The notes beneath the pieces are model-generated. The model did no database searches and was not told where the DNA came from. It was given only the letters and a program-made list of their open reading frames with translations. Of a stretch of DNA of 64,000 nucleotides, positions 54,800 to 63,078 are shown in pieces; the first letter of the stretch is position 1, and every line of letters begins with the position of its first letter. This stretch comes from Pomphorhynchus laevis. Taxonomy: Eukaryota; Acanthocephala; Palaeacanthocephala; Echinorhynchida; Pomphorhynchidae. Made by a program: the position numbers and the translations under genes. The stretch is taken from the NCBI GenBank assembly GCA_012934845.2, contig WNNJ02001999.1, positions 25,133-89,132 on the forward strand, in the 5' to 3' direction.

Positions 54800-55993
54800 A
54801 TGGAACGGAACTCAGGTATTTCCAATGTAACATCGAATTTTCAAGCCAAAGAAAACAAGGTTAGTCCTATTTCGTCTAATTTTTTAATCTCAAGCACAGA
54901 TGGAGAACTCCCTCCTGTGCCTAAAGTGGTGAATCTGGTAATAATCAGACTTCTTCAACCATTTGAAAGGAAGAATCTTTTCAATATTTTTCTGAGAGAG
55001 TTTACAAGCTCTTATAAGAAGAGAATTCTATTTAATTCGATAAAATATTTAGATTCCGAAATCCGGGTTTCTTTCAGCTCTCCAGATCTGGCAGCATCGT
55101 ACCTAGAATTTTTCGAAACACACCTAAAAGAATTTGGGTCAACTACTTACAGGCCTATTCAGGCGACTCTGAAAATTAATAATTTTCCGCCCTTCGCAAC
55201 GGAGGAAGATATCATTGCTCTCACATCTGAGTTCAAAATTCATAATATTCGCCCAATCCTGGGCAAGAAAGGCCAGGCTATACCAATAGCATTCTGTTCT
55301 ACCGCAGTCGATCAAGCGGAATGTCTGGCTAAAAGCAAATGTAACCCCTTTCTGGGGTACAATCTTTCTTTCAATATCGTAGATGCTGATGACTTAACAT
55401 ACCCCCATTGCAATGGGTGCCACCTCTGGGGGCACTGGTCCTCGAACTGTACTAGGCCCCATACGTGTGGGGTTTGCAGCTCTTCCGAAGTCCATGAGGG
55501 GAAATGTTCTCTCCCCTCTGTGTTCCAATTGTGGTGGTCAGCACCCGGCCTGGTCTAGAAGATGTCCTATCTTCAAAGAATACAAATTAAGGCATTGTGG
55601 GGCATTGGTCAAACCGGCCCACTTTGCCGCTGCCAGCTTATCCAATTCAAACGGTTATGGTATGTCGGACACCGACATTTTCAAAATTGTTGACGCAAGA
55701 CTACAGATATATAAAGACGAGATTCGAGCCTTAACGAACCATCTGATAGCGAAATTCGAGGAGTCCCGTTCTCCTCCATCGACGATTCTTACCTCTTCAA
55801 AGAGAGCCCCCGTTCTAAGAAGAGATCATCTTCTAAACAAAAGTTGGCTTCCTTGAAGTTGGCAAAGAAAGATGATATATGTTGGGAGTTTTTGGCCTCA
55901 AAGGGAGATGAAGATAATGCCGGTGGGCAAGTGTCTTCTCCTGGTAGGGCTGGGAGTGAGAAGGGCAACTTTCTCTCTCCTAGTTTCTGCTAG
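54800..55993 (+). pseudogene. ORF1 of the plus-strand family B element, two frameshifts
   Basis: From ATG 54800 (MERNSGISNVTSN), 253 codons carry GELPPVPKVVNLVIIRLLQP, the RRM-like core (NFPPFATEEDIIALTSEFK, NPFLGYNLSFNIVD) and the first knuckle CNGCHLWGHWSSNC. A frameshift near 55515-55525 moves the next knuckle (CSNCGGQHPAWSRRC) into another frame. A second near 55800 moves the basic tail (KQKLASLKLAKKDD), which ends at TAG 55991. Confidence 0.9.
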
Positions 55994-56027
55994 GAGGTAG
56001 GCATCCCACTCCAGCTGTCGTAACACA

Positions 56028-58487
56028 ATGCAAAGTAGTCAAGAGCCTTTTTCACTGAATATACTTCAGTGGAATTCGGGAGGTGCTTCTGCTCTTAGCC
56101 TTCTATCTGGTAGAGATGCGGATGTTATAGTCCTTCAGGAGACGCGGTCTATCCGTATCCCCCAGGACATTACTCGATTTATCCCCAAGCATATTTACAC
56201 CCACTTCACTCCGTACATAACCCCTCCTCACGCCTCTTCATCTCAAGGTCTTTTAACCCTAGTTAAATGCTCCTTAAGATCATCCCTTCTTTTAAACTAT
56301 TCTTGTCCAGCCCTGTCTTGTTTAGCTGTTTCACTTTGTAAGAATGGTAAACGTATCAGCATAGCCAATATCTATATTAGGCCAGGGGAAATTCACAAGA
56401 ACCGTGATCTCCTGGACCGTATCTTGGGTAGTGGCTATGACATGTTACTCGGTGACTTCAACGACAGAACTGGTCGTTGGATTAATGCAGCACTCCGCAG
56501 AGCCAGGAACGATTACCTTATTCACAAACCACCGTCCCCAACTTTTCATTGCTCAACAACTAATTCTCTCCTCGACATATTACTGCTTCATAAGATGTGG
56601 TTGTTGAAACCCATCTGCACTGAGCAGTCGCGCCAAAAACAGACCATCTCTCATGACCTAATTCGTTGGCGGATAGAGGAAGATACGTTGCTTAGAAGGA
56701 GGTTTCACTTTGATCCCATCAGAGTGGCTTTCTTTCAGGCGGCTATCCAACTCTTCCCCAGAATTGGTAATGAGAATTTGACCGAATTTAATTCCTTCCT
56801 CTCCTCGCAAGCTACCGCGTTTCTTTCGACTACCTATAAAGGTCATATTTACAATCCCACTCCAACAAAACTCAAGGTTTTGGCTAAAATGCTAGGTCTT
56901 CCCAATGTCTCTGTTTCCGCCAGGCAGGCCATCTCGAATGAATACTGGAGCACTAGATATAGGTTCCAGCTGAGCAGGGATAAGGCGAACATCGCTCACC
57001 TTAACCCTTCTCAGTCTTCCTTCTGGAAGATATTCAAGAAGGAGAAGTTTGTCTGTTGGAAGGATAGAGCTTTGGGTTGGATTGGTAGTATAGGCCTTGA
57101 TAATGTTTTGAAGGAGTCACTATCCCTACATAATTATGGAGCCACTCAATCTCCCCAACCAATCCCGCCTTGGGGTGACTTCAGAAGCAGGGACTTATCT
57201 GTTACAGATATCCTGAACTCCTGGGGGCCACTTCCGGGCACCTCTAAATCCGTCGCTCCACTATCTTCTCGAGTCTGTCAGCTTTTGACAGCCGATCAAA
57301 GAAGAGAAGTGGCCGTCACAATGCTTTTAGCCTCACCATCCGATGTAGCCGGCATCAATATTAGTCGTAGAATTTTCTTACCAAAGCATAGTCCGGTTTC
57401 ATGTCCCAAAGATCTGCGTCCCATTTCGATTCAAAACTCCCTCATCTCCATCTACGAAAAAGCGCTTGCGCGTAGAATCCGCGACCATTTAAGTAGGCGT
57501 AATTTGATCCCACCGAGTTTTCACGGGTTTGTCAAGGGACGCTCGGTTCATTCAGCAATAGGTGAAGTGCATCAGTTTTGTAGGGATAATAGCCATCAAC
57601 TAGCTGTGGCTGTTTTCCTTGACTTTTCTGCTGCATTTGACCGCATTTCCATTCCCTTTGTTATCTCCTCTCTCAGGTCACTCGGGTTGCCTGCGAGAAT
57701 TGTTAACAGGGTGGAGATATTACTGTTTACCAAGAGGTTCTACTATGAAGACGACCCTGATGCGTGTCAGTTCTACCCTATTACAGGTGTGCCCCAAGGA
57801 TCCCCACTTTCTCCTATCTTATTTCTTGCTGCATCCATTGTATTATTCAAGAATTTTAAACGTGATCAACATCTAGTGGTATATGCTGATGATACCACAG
57901 CCTTGTTCTCTGGACGCAGGTGCAAAGATGTAATCTCTGACATCAGCCGTTTCTTTTTAAGATTAAAAGATCAGTTGCCCCCATCCAATCTTATTTTAAA
58001 TTCATCCAAATCGCAGGTAGTTGTCTTTCATGGCACCCCTGCGACAAAGAAAAAATTAAAGAGACTAGCACTCTCAGCTCTATCTTCTATATTGACTAAT
58101 CAACCACTCCCTACCTTCACAAGTCGAGTAAAATACCTGGGGTTCACTGTTACGGTGAACTGGTCGGCGAAAGCTGACCTGGATAGACTTAAACGTATCC
58201 TGAAGAAAGCTAGGTGGGCCCTGAAACGGGCTCAGCATCTGTCGTTGAATGGGAAAACCCAAGTGCGCCTCTGGGGTACTTGGGCTATCTCGGGATTAGT
58301 CTTCTTTTCGAGAGGACGTCCTCCAGAGCAAAGACTAAGGTTTCTCAAGCTCCTCATCTCGCGATTACCGCGCATAGTCCGCCTAGATTGGATTCTTCGG
58401 GGGGTGATAGACCCCGGGTGGTTCAGTCGAAGAGCGGCGTGTTGGATGTGCTGGAGGGCTCAGATCCCGCTGGACCTGAGGCCGTGA
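56028..58487 (+). CDS. ORF2: AP endonuclease plus reverse transcriptase, family B, intact
   Basis: 819 codons from ATG 56028 (MQSSQEPFSLNILQWN), the same length as the minus-strand ORF2 and about 93% identical by eye. It has the same endonuclease motifs (VLQETRSIR, LLGDFNDRTGRW, ISHDLIRW) and RT motifs (CPKDLRPISIQNSLISIYEK, VFLDFSAAFDRIS, ITGVPQGSPLSPILF, VVYADDTTALFSG at about 57880-57918). It ends AQIPLDLRP. No RNase H. No active-site change was seen. Confidence 0.96.
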   Translation: MQSSQEPFSLNILQWNSGGASALSLLSGRDADVIVLQETRSIRIPQDITRFIPKHIYTHFTPYITPPHASSSQGLLTLVKCSLRSSLLLNYSCPALSCLAVSLCKNGKRISIANIYIRPGEIHKNRDLLDRILGSGYDMLLGDFNDRTGRWINAALRRARNDYLIHKPPSPTFHCSTTNSLLDILLLHKMWLLKPICTEQSRQKQTISHDLIRWRIEEDTLLRRRFHFDPIRVAFFQAAIQLFPRIGNENLTEFNSFLSSQATAFLSTTYKGHIYNPTPTKLKVLAKMLGLPNVSVSARQAISNEYWSTRYRFQLSRDKANIAHLNPSQSSFWKIFKKEKFVCWKDRALGWIGSIGLDNVLKESLSLHNYGATQSPQPIPPWGDFRSRDLSVTDILNSWGPLPGTSKSVAPLSSRVCQLLTADQRREVAVTMLLASPSDVAGINISRRIFLPKHSPVSCPKDLRPISIQNSLISIYEKALARRIRDHLSRRNLIPPSFHGFVKGRSVHSAIGEVHQFCRDNSHQLAVAVFLDFSAAFDRISIPFVISSLRSLGLPARIVNRVEILLFTKRFYYEDDPDACQFYPITGVPQGSPLSPILFLAASIVLFKNFKRDQHLVVYADDTTALFSGRRCKDVISDISRFFLRLKDQLPPSNLILNSSKSQVVVFHGTPATKKKLKRLALSALSSILTNQPLPTFTSRVKYLGFTVTVNWSAKADLDRLKRILKKARWALKRAQHLSLNGKTQVRLWGTWAISGLVFFSRGRPPEQRLRFLKLLISRLPRIVRLDWILRGVIDPGWFSRRAACWMCWRAQIPLDLRP

Positions 58488-58615
58488 CATCATTATGAAG
58501 ACTAAATGCTATTATGAGTTGTCTTATTTGAACTGCATTTTTTTTTCTCTCTTTTCGTTATTTTTTAGTGGTTGTTAGTTATTTAAGAAATTCCTTATCT
58601 TATCTTAAGAAATAA

Positions 58616-58734
58616 AATAACAAAATGGAGGAAACCAAAACATTTTAAACAATAGATTGCAAACATAATTTGTTATATAAAAATAAATAAAATTAAAAAA
58701 TAAAGATATAAAAGAATAAAAATATTGATATAAT
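58616..58734. other. AT-rich spacer
   Basis: Very AT-rich, with no feature. Confidence 0.5.
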
Positions 58735-58838
58735 CAACGGATTTCGGTTATATTAATTTTAAAGTTAAATCAGCTTTATTACCAACCATTAAGTTATCTA
58801 TTAGTTTGTTAATATAAAAGGCTTCTAAAATCTCCGCA
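58735..58838 (-). mobile_element. Short PLE C-terminal scrap, antisense
   Basis: The minus strand reads EILEAFYINKLIDNLMVGNK and ADLTLKLI with a stop, resembling the end of a PLE GIY-YIG domain. It points toward the family B element and away from the PLE array. Confidence 0.55.
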
Positions 58839-58841
58839 GCT

Positions 58842-59140
58842 AACACCAATGACCATCAATTTTTCGAATTCAAAGCAAAAGAAAAAGTAAAAGAAAACGA
58901 AAAAGAAGAATAAGAAAATGCGTAAAATTCTTCCAGAGCATTGACGCACTAATACACGACACACTTCCCGGTGCAGTAATATCTATATAACAAAAACAGG
59001 GTATTGTAATCATATTACGATGTTGTAACTGACGAAGGCGATAGCCGAAACGTTTTACGAAAAAGTATAAGTTGCTTTAATTTATCTGGTTCCTTTTCAA
59101 AACCTTATTATTTAGAAGAGTCTACCAATGACCCCAGATC
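58842..59140 (+). mobile_element. PLE array: partial first unit (3' end only)
   Basis: Begins within the last codons of the endonuclease ORF (CACCAATGACCATCAATTTT, as in 60562 onward) and continues through the 3' untranslated region with its hammerhead-like motif to CCCCAGATC. It equals 60562-60860 and 62282-62580 with few differences. Confidence 0.93.
59023..59060 (+). ncRNA. Hammerhead-like ribozyme motif 1 of the PLE array
   Basis: TTGTAA and TTACGA form stem I (one G-U pair). Then come CTGACGA (59029-59035), an A, a GGC-GATA-GCC hairpin, and GAAAC at 59047. Very short stem III with cleavage expected after the UU at 59053-59054. Minimal hammerheads are known in PLE ends. Cleavage is untested. 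Confidence 0.6.
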
Positions 59141-59165
59141 AAAGAGCAACATCAAAGGCAACAAT

Positions 59166-59989
59166 ATGGCAACCCTTGACGTAGAGTCTCTATTTACAAG
59201 CATCGATACGAACAAGGGAATCGAAGCGATAAAAGCTCTTCTTACAACAGCAGGATGGGACGAGAGTCAGATACATGTCATTTGCGAACTTTTGGAAGTT
59301 GTACTAACATGCAATACATTCAGCTATAAGGACAAGCTATTTCATCAACTCAAGGGAACAGCTATGGGGACACCCGTAGGTCCTACATACGCATGCCTCT
59401 ACGTAGCATACATCGAAAACAATTTTCTGGCAAGCCACCCTATAAAGCCAACATTATGGGTACGCTACGTCGACGATATCCTCATAGCATGTCACACTCC
59501 ACATCCGACTTAATTAAGTTATGTGAGTCTCTAAATAAATGCTCTGAGTTGCAATTTACACTTGACAACCAAGATGATAAAGAAGTTCCATTCCTTGACT
59601 GTCTGCTATATAAATCGCAATTTGGCAGATGGGAAACCAAAAGCTACTCCAAATTCGATGGTATGAAATCATATGTACACGCAAAGAGTGGACATCCCTC
59701 TGCAATGAAACGACTCATAATTCGAAACGAAGTGTATCGAATTAGAACAATATGCTCTCAAAAAACCGACTTCATGCAGTGCATCGAAACAATGAAAGAG
59801 CGATTCATCGAGCGAGGCTATACGAGACAACAAATTGAGAGGCAAATTCAGTATGGATGGAGAAAGTCGAGGAAAGAGTTATTGCAGTTAACAAAAAAGA
59901 CTGGAGAATACACAAATAAAAAGCTTGATAGCAATACAAGGAACGAAACAGAGGTTAGTACGGAGAACCGAATAGAGAAATTCACATAG
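59166..59989 (+). pseudogene. RT part of PLE tandem unit 1
   Basis: Palm motifs TLDVESLFTSID, AMGTPVGPTYACLY and RYVDDILIAC, then the region after the palm with FLDCLLY and the NEVYRIRTICSQ segment. The fingers and N-terminus are absent, so the protein lacks the KADKG and PKIHK motifs seen in the downstream copy at 63079. It could not be a working RT by itself. Confidence 0.9.
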
Positions 59990-60220
59990 CTGAACTTCTG
60001 TGTAACTTATAACCCAGCATATAGCAACCTTCCACTGGATTTCGGCAAAATAAAATTAGATGTACCGAAAAACGCGAAAGAGAAATGGAAATATCCACGC
60101 GTTCGATACAAGCTTCCATCTAACTTAGGTAACCTAATAAGAAACATAAATACAGAAAATACGACAAATGAGTGTGGTAGCTACAAATGTAGGATCAAAC
60201 GATGCAAAAATTGCGCGGAT

Positions 60221-60634
60221 ATGCGAGAAACAGCAGAATTTCAAAGCGCAGCAACTAACATGAAATATAAAATTCGTGCTGCACTGAATTGCAAAACCGC
60301 CGGATCTGTATATCTTATCAGCTGCAAAAACTGCGAAGCTCAGTATGTTGGTCAAGCGGGTACAACGTACAATTTACGCGCGAACAATAGGCGCCGAGAC
60401 ATTTTCCAACAATCAATTACAGATGGAGTTGTAGCACACATGGTGGCAAATCCGTTTCATAAAATAGAGACTATTCTGATAGATGGACCTACAACTACCG
60501 AGCATCTCCGCAAGAAGAAAGAAAAATTCTGGATCGGACAACTCATGACCGATTTGTCGCTCAACACCAATGACCATCAATTTTTCGAATTCAAAGCAAA
60601 AGAAAAAGTAAAAGAAAACGAAAAAGAAGAATAA
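60221..60634 (+). CDS. GIY-YIG endonuclease domain, PLE tandem unit 1
   Basis: 137 codons open: a Cys-rich lead-in just upstream (CGSYKC, RCKNC), KYKIRAALNCKTAGSVYLIS, CKNCEAQYVGQAGTTYN, RANNRRRDIFQ and KKEKFWIGQL. This is the canonical PLE endonuclease with its CxxC insert between GIY and YIG. It nicks target DNA for RT priming. It is probably the end of a longer RT-endonuclease polyprotein, so the ATG at 60221 need not be used. Confidence 0.85.
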   Translation: MRETAEFQSAATNMKYKIRAALNCKTAGSVYLISCKNCEAQYVGQAGTTYNLRANNRRRDIFQQSITDGVVAHMVANPFHKIETILIDGPTTTEHLRKKKEKFWIGQLMTDLSLNTNDHQFFEFKAKEKVKENEKEE

Positions 60635-60742
60635 GAAAATGCGTAAAATTCTTCCAGAGCATTGACGCACTAATACACGACACACTTCCCGTTGCAGTAA
60701 TATCTATAAACAAAAACAGGGTATTGTAATCATATTACGATG

Positions 60743-60780
60743 TTGTAACTGACGAAGGCGATAGCCGAAACGTTTTACGA
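60743..60780 (+). ncRNA. Hammerhead-like ribozyme motif 2 of the PLE array
   Basis: Identical in core and stem I to the motif at 59023, exactly 1720 bp downstream, at the end of tandem unit 1. Confidence 0.6.
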
Positions 60781-60885
60781 AAAAATATAAGTTGCTTTAA
60801 TTTATCTGGTTCCTTTTCAAAACCTTATTATTTAGAAGAGTCTACCAATGACCCCAGATCAAAGAGCAACATCAAAGGCAACAAT

Positions 60886-61709
60886 ATGGCAACCCTTGAC
60901 GTAGAGTCTCTATTTACAAGCATCGATACGAACAAGGGAATCGAAGCGATAAAAGCTCTTCTTACAACAGCAGGATGGGACGAGAGTCAGATACATGTCA
61001 TTTGCGAACTTTTGGAAGTTGTACTAACATGCAATACATTCAGCTATAAGGACAAGCTATTTCATCAACTCAAGGGAACAGCTATGGGGACACCCGTAGG
61101 TCCTACATACGCATGCCTCTACGTAGCATACATCGAAAACAATTTTCTGGCAAGCCACCCTATAAAGCCAACATTATGGGTACGCTACGTCGACGATATC
61201 CTCATAGCATGTCACACTCCACATCCGACTTAATTAAGTTATGTGAGTCTCTAAATAAATGCTCTGAGTTGCAATTTACACTTGACAACCAAGATGATAA
61301 AGAAGTTCCATTCCTGGACTGTCTGCTATATAAATCGCAATTTGGCAGATGGGAAACCAAAAGCTACTCCAAATTCGATGGTATGAAATCATATGTACAC
61401 GCAAAGAGTGGACATCCCTCTGCAATGAAACGACTCATAATTCGAAACGAAGTGTATCGAATTAGAACAATATGCTCTCAAAAAACCGACTTCATGCAGT
61501 GCATCGAAACAATGAAAGAGCGATTCATCGAGCGAGGCTATACGAGACAACAAATTGAGAGGCAAATTCAGTATGGATGGAGAAAGTCGAGGAAAGAGTT
61601 ATTGCAGTTAACAAAAAAGACTGGAGAATACACAAATAAAAAGCTTGATAGCAATACAAGGAACGAAACAGAGGTTAGTACGGAGAACCGAATAGAGAAA
61701 TTCACATAG
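60886..61709 (+). pseudogene. RT part of PLE tandem unit 2
   Basis: Translates identically to the unit 1 RT part in both of its open frames, with the same break between palm and following region. One silent change is at FLDC. Confidence 0.9.
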
Positions 61710-61940
61710 CTGAACTTCTGTGTAACTTATAACCCAGCATATAGCAACCTTCCACTGGATTTCGGCAAAATAAAATTAGATGTACCGGAAAACGCGAAAG
61801 AGAAATGGAAATATCCACGCGTTCGATACAAGCTTCCATCTAACTTAGGTAACCTAATAAGAAACATAAATACAGAAAATACGACAAATGAGTGTGGTAG
61901 CTACAAATGTAGGATCAAACGATGCAAAAATTGCGCGGAT

Positions 61941-62354
61941 ATGCGAGAAACAGCAGAATTTCAAAGCGCAGCAACTAACATGAAATATAAAATTCGTGCT
62001 GCACTGAATTGCAAAACCGCCGGATCTGTATATCTTATCAGCTGCAAAAACTGCGAAGCTCAGTATGTTGGTCAAGCGGGTACAACGTACAATTTACGCG
62101 CGAACAATAGGCGCCGAGACATTTTCCAACAATCAATTACAGATGGAGTTGTAGCACACATGGTGGCAAATCCGTTTCATAAAATAGAGACTATTCTGAT
62201 AGATGGACCTACAACTACCGAGCATCTCCGCAAGAAGAAAGAAAAATTCTGGATCGGACAACTCATGACCGATTTGTCGCTCAACACCAATGACCATCAA
62301 TTTTTCGAATTCAAAGCAAAAGAAAAAGTAAAAGAAAACGAAAAAGAAGAATAA
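61941..62354 (+). CDS. GIY-YIG endonuclease domain, PLE tandem unit 2
   Basis: 137 codons, identical in protein sequence to the unit 1 copy at 60221-60634, including SVYLISCKNCEAQYVG and the charged tail. Confidence 0.85.
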   Translation: MRETAEFQSAATNMKYKIRAALNCKTAGSVYLISCKNCEAQYVGQAGTTYNLRANNRRRDIFQQSITDGVVAHMVANPFHKIETILIDGPTTTEHLRKKKEKFWIGQLMTDLSLNTNDHQFFEFKAKEKVKENEKEE

Positions 62355-62462
62355 GAAAATGCGTAAAATTCTTCCAGAGCATTGACGCACTAATACACGA
62401 CACACTTCCCGTTGCAGTAATATCTATAAACAAAAACAGGGTATTGTAATCATATTACGATG

Positions 62463-62500
62463 TTGTAACTGACGAAGGCGATAGCCGAATCGTTTTACGA
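62463..62500 (+). ncRNA. Hammerhead-like motif 3 of the PLE array, core altered
   Basis: Same position in unit 2, another 1720 bp on, but the core GAAA reads GAAT, which should abolish or strongly reduce hammerhead activity. It lies immediately upstream of the longer third copy. Confidence 0.55.
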
Positions 62501-62709
62501 AAGAATATAAGTTGCTTTAATTTATCTGGTTCCTTTTCAAAACCTTATTATTTGAAAGAGTCTAGTAATGAACCCAGATCGCGGTTACACTCGCAACAAT
62601 AATTATATATATAGGGACGGTTCATTATACATAAAAATAGGGAAGGTTCATTGTATATTCCCTATATATAGGGACGGTTCATTACCCCTTCGCAATGCAG
62701 AAGGTAGTC

Positions 62710-62712
<3 letters not shown>

Positions 62713-62765
<53 letters not shown>
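62713..62765. repeat. (AT)n microsatellite
   Basis: About 26 uninterrupted AT dinucleotides ending in ATATGTGAG. Confidence 0.98.
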
Positions 62766-62767
<2 letters not shown>

Positions 62768-63003
62768 AGTAACAGTTTTAGTTTTAGTTGTCATTTCGCT
62801 ATTGCCCACCGAGATTGAATGATCAATTCTTGCAATATTTGTTACGGCATATTCTAATCGGTGTGACTCGGGATTGATAAAATCAATTCTTTCCATATAT
62901 TTCAATTCTTTCCATATACAAATTTATGCAGTTTGTTGCATAACTAAAACTAAAACTGTTACTAAAACTGTTGACAACTAAAACTAGAACTGTTACTCAC
63001 ATA
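62763..63003. repeat. 241-bp segment bounded by 32-bp inverted repeats, MITE-like
   Basis: TATGTGAGTAACAGTTTTAG at 62763 and its reverse complement ending at 63003 match over 32 bp with one mismatch. The inner right arm repeats the CTAAAACTGTTA motif. The interior (62795-62971) has no coding potential. A TA/ATA flank on each side would fit a TA-duplicating insertion, but the left flank is an AT microsatellite, so no duplication can be shown. It may instead be part of the PLE 5' region. Confidence 0.7.
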
Positions 63004-63078
63004 CTTGCACACTACCAATTCCTGACTTTTTGCCAAAGAAATAACTTAACGCCTAAGGGTTTACGTTTGAACAAACAA

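Larger units (their letters stand above)
54761..58615 (+). mobile_element. Family B LINE, ORF2 open, ORF1 lightly broken
   Basis: ORF1 region 54800-55993 with about two frameshifts; ORF2 56028-58487 uninterrupted; 3' end near 58615 with CCTTATCTTATCTTAAG-like sequence. The ORF1-ORF2 spacing is 34 nt, exactly as in the minus-strand copy. It could supply a working ORF2 but not ORF1. Confidence 0.95.
59141..60860 (+). mobile_element. PLE array: tandem unit 1 (1720 bp)
   Basis: A 5'-truncated PLE. RT from TLDVESLFTSI (59169) with GTAMGTPVGPTYACLYVAYI and VRYVDDILIA; the C-terminal RT part (DDKEVPFLDCLLYKS, RWETKSYSKFDGMKSYVHA, GHPSAMKRLI); a linker with a CGSYKC..RCKNC zinc motif; GIY-YIG (GSVYLISCKNCEAQYVGQAG, YNLRANNRRR); and a charged tail ending KENEKEE. 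It carries about two to three breaks, shared with unit 2. It joins unit 2 without spacer. Confidence 0.95.
60861..62580 (+). mobile_element. PLE array: tandem unit 2 (1720 bp)
   Basis: The same sequence as unit 1. By eye I find two substitutions in the first 1.6 kb (CCTTGACT/CCTGGACT, TACCGAAA/TACCGGAA) and a cluster of changes in the last ~100 bp. It ends ACCCAGATC, after which the sequence no longer repeats. Confidence 0.95.

Noticed and set aside
60413-60685. Minus-strand Phe-rich membrane-like ORF (repeated at 62133-62405)
   Set aside because: Antisense of the Lys/Glu-rich tail of the PLE endonuclease; the apparent hydrophobic run is an artefact.
62568-62905. ORFs rich in Ile-Tyr
   Set aside because: They are translations of the AT microsatellite.
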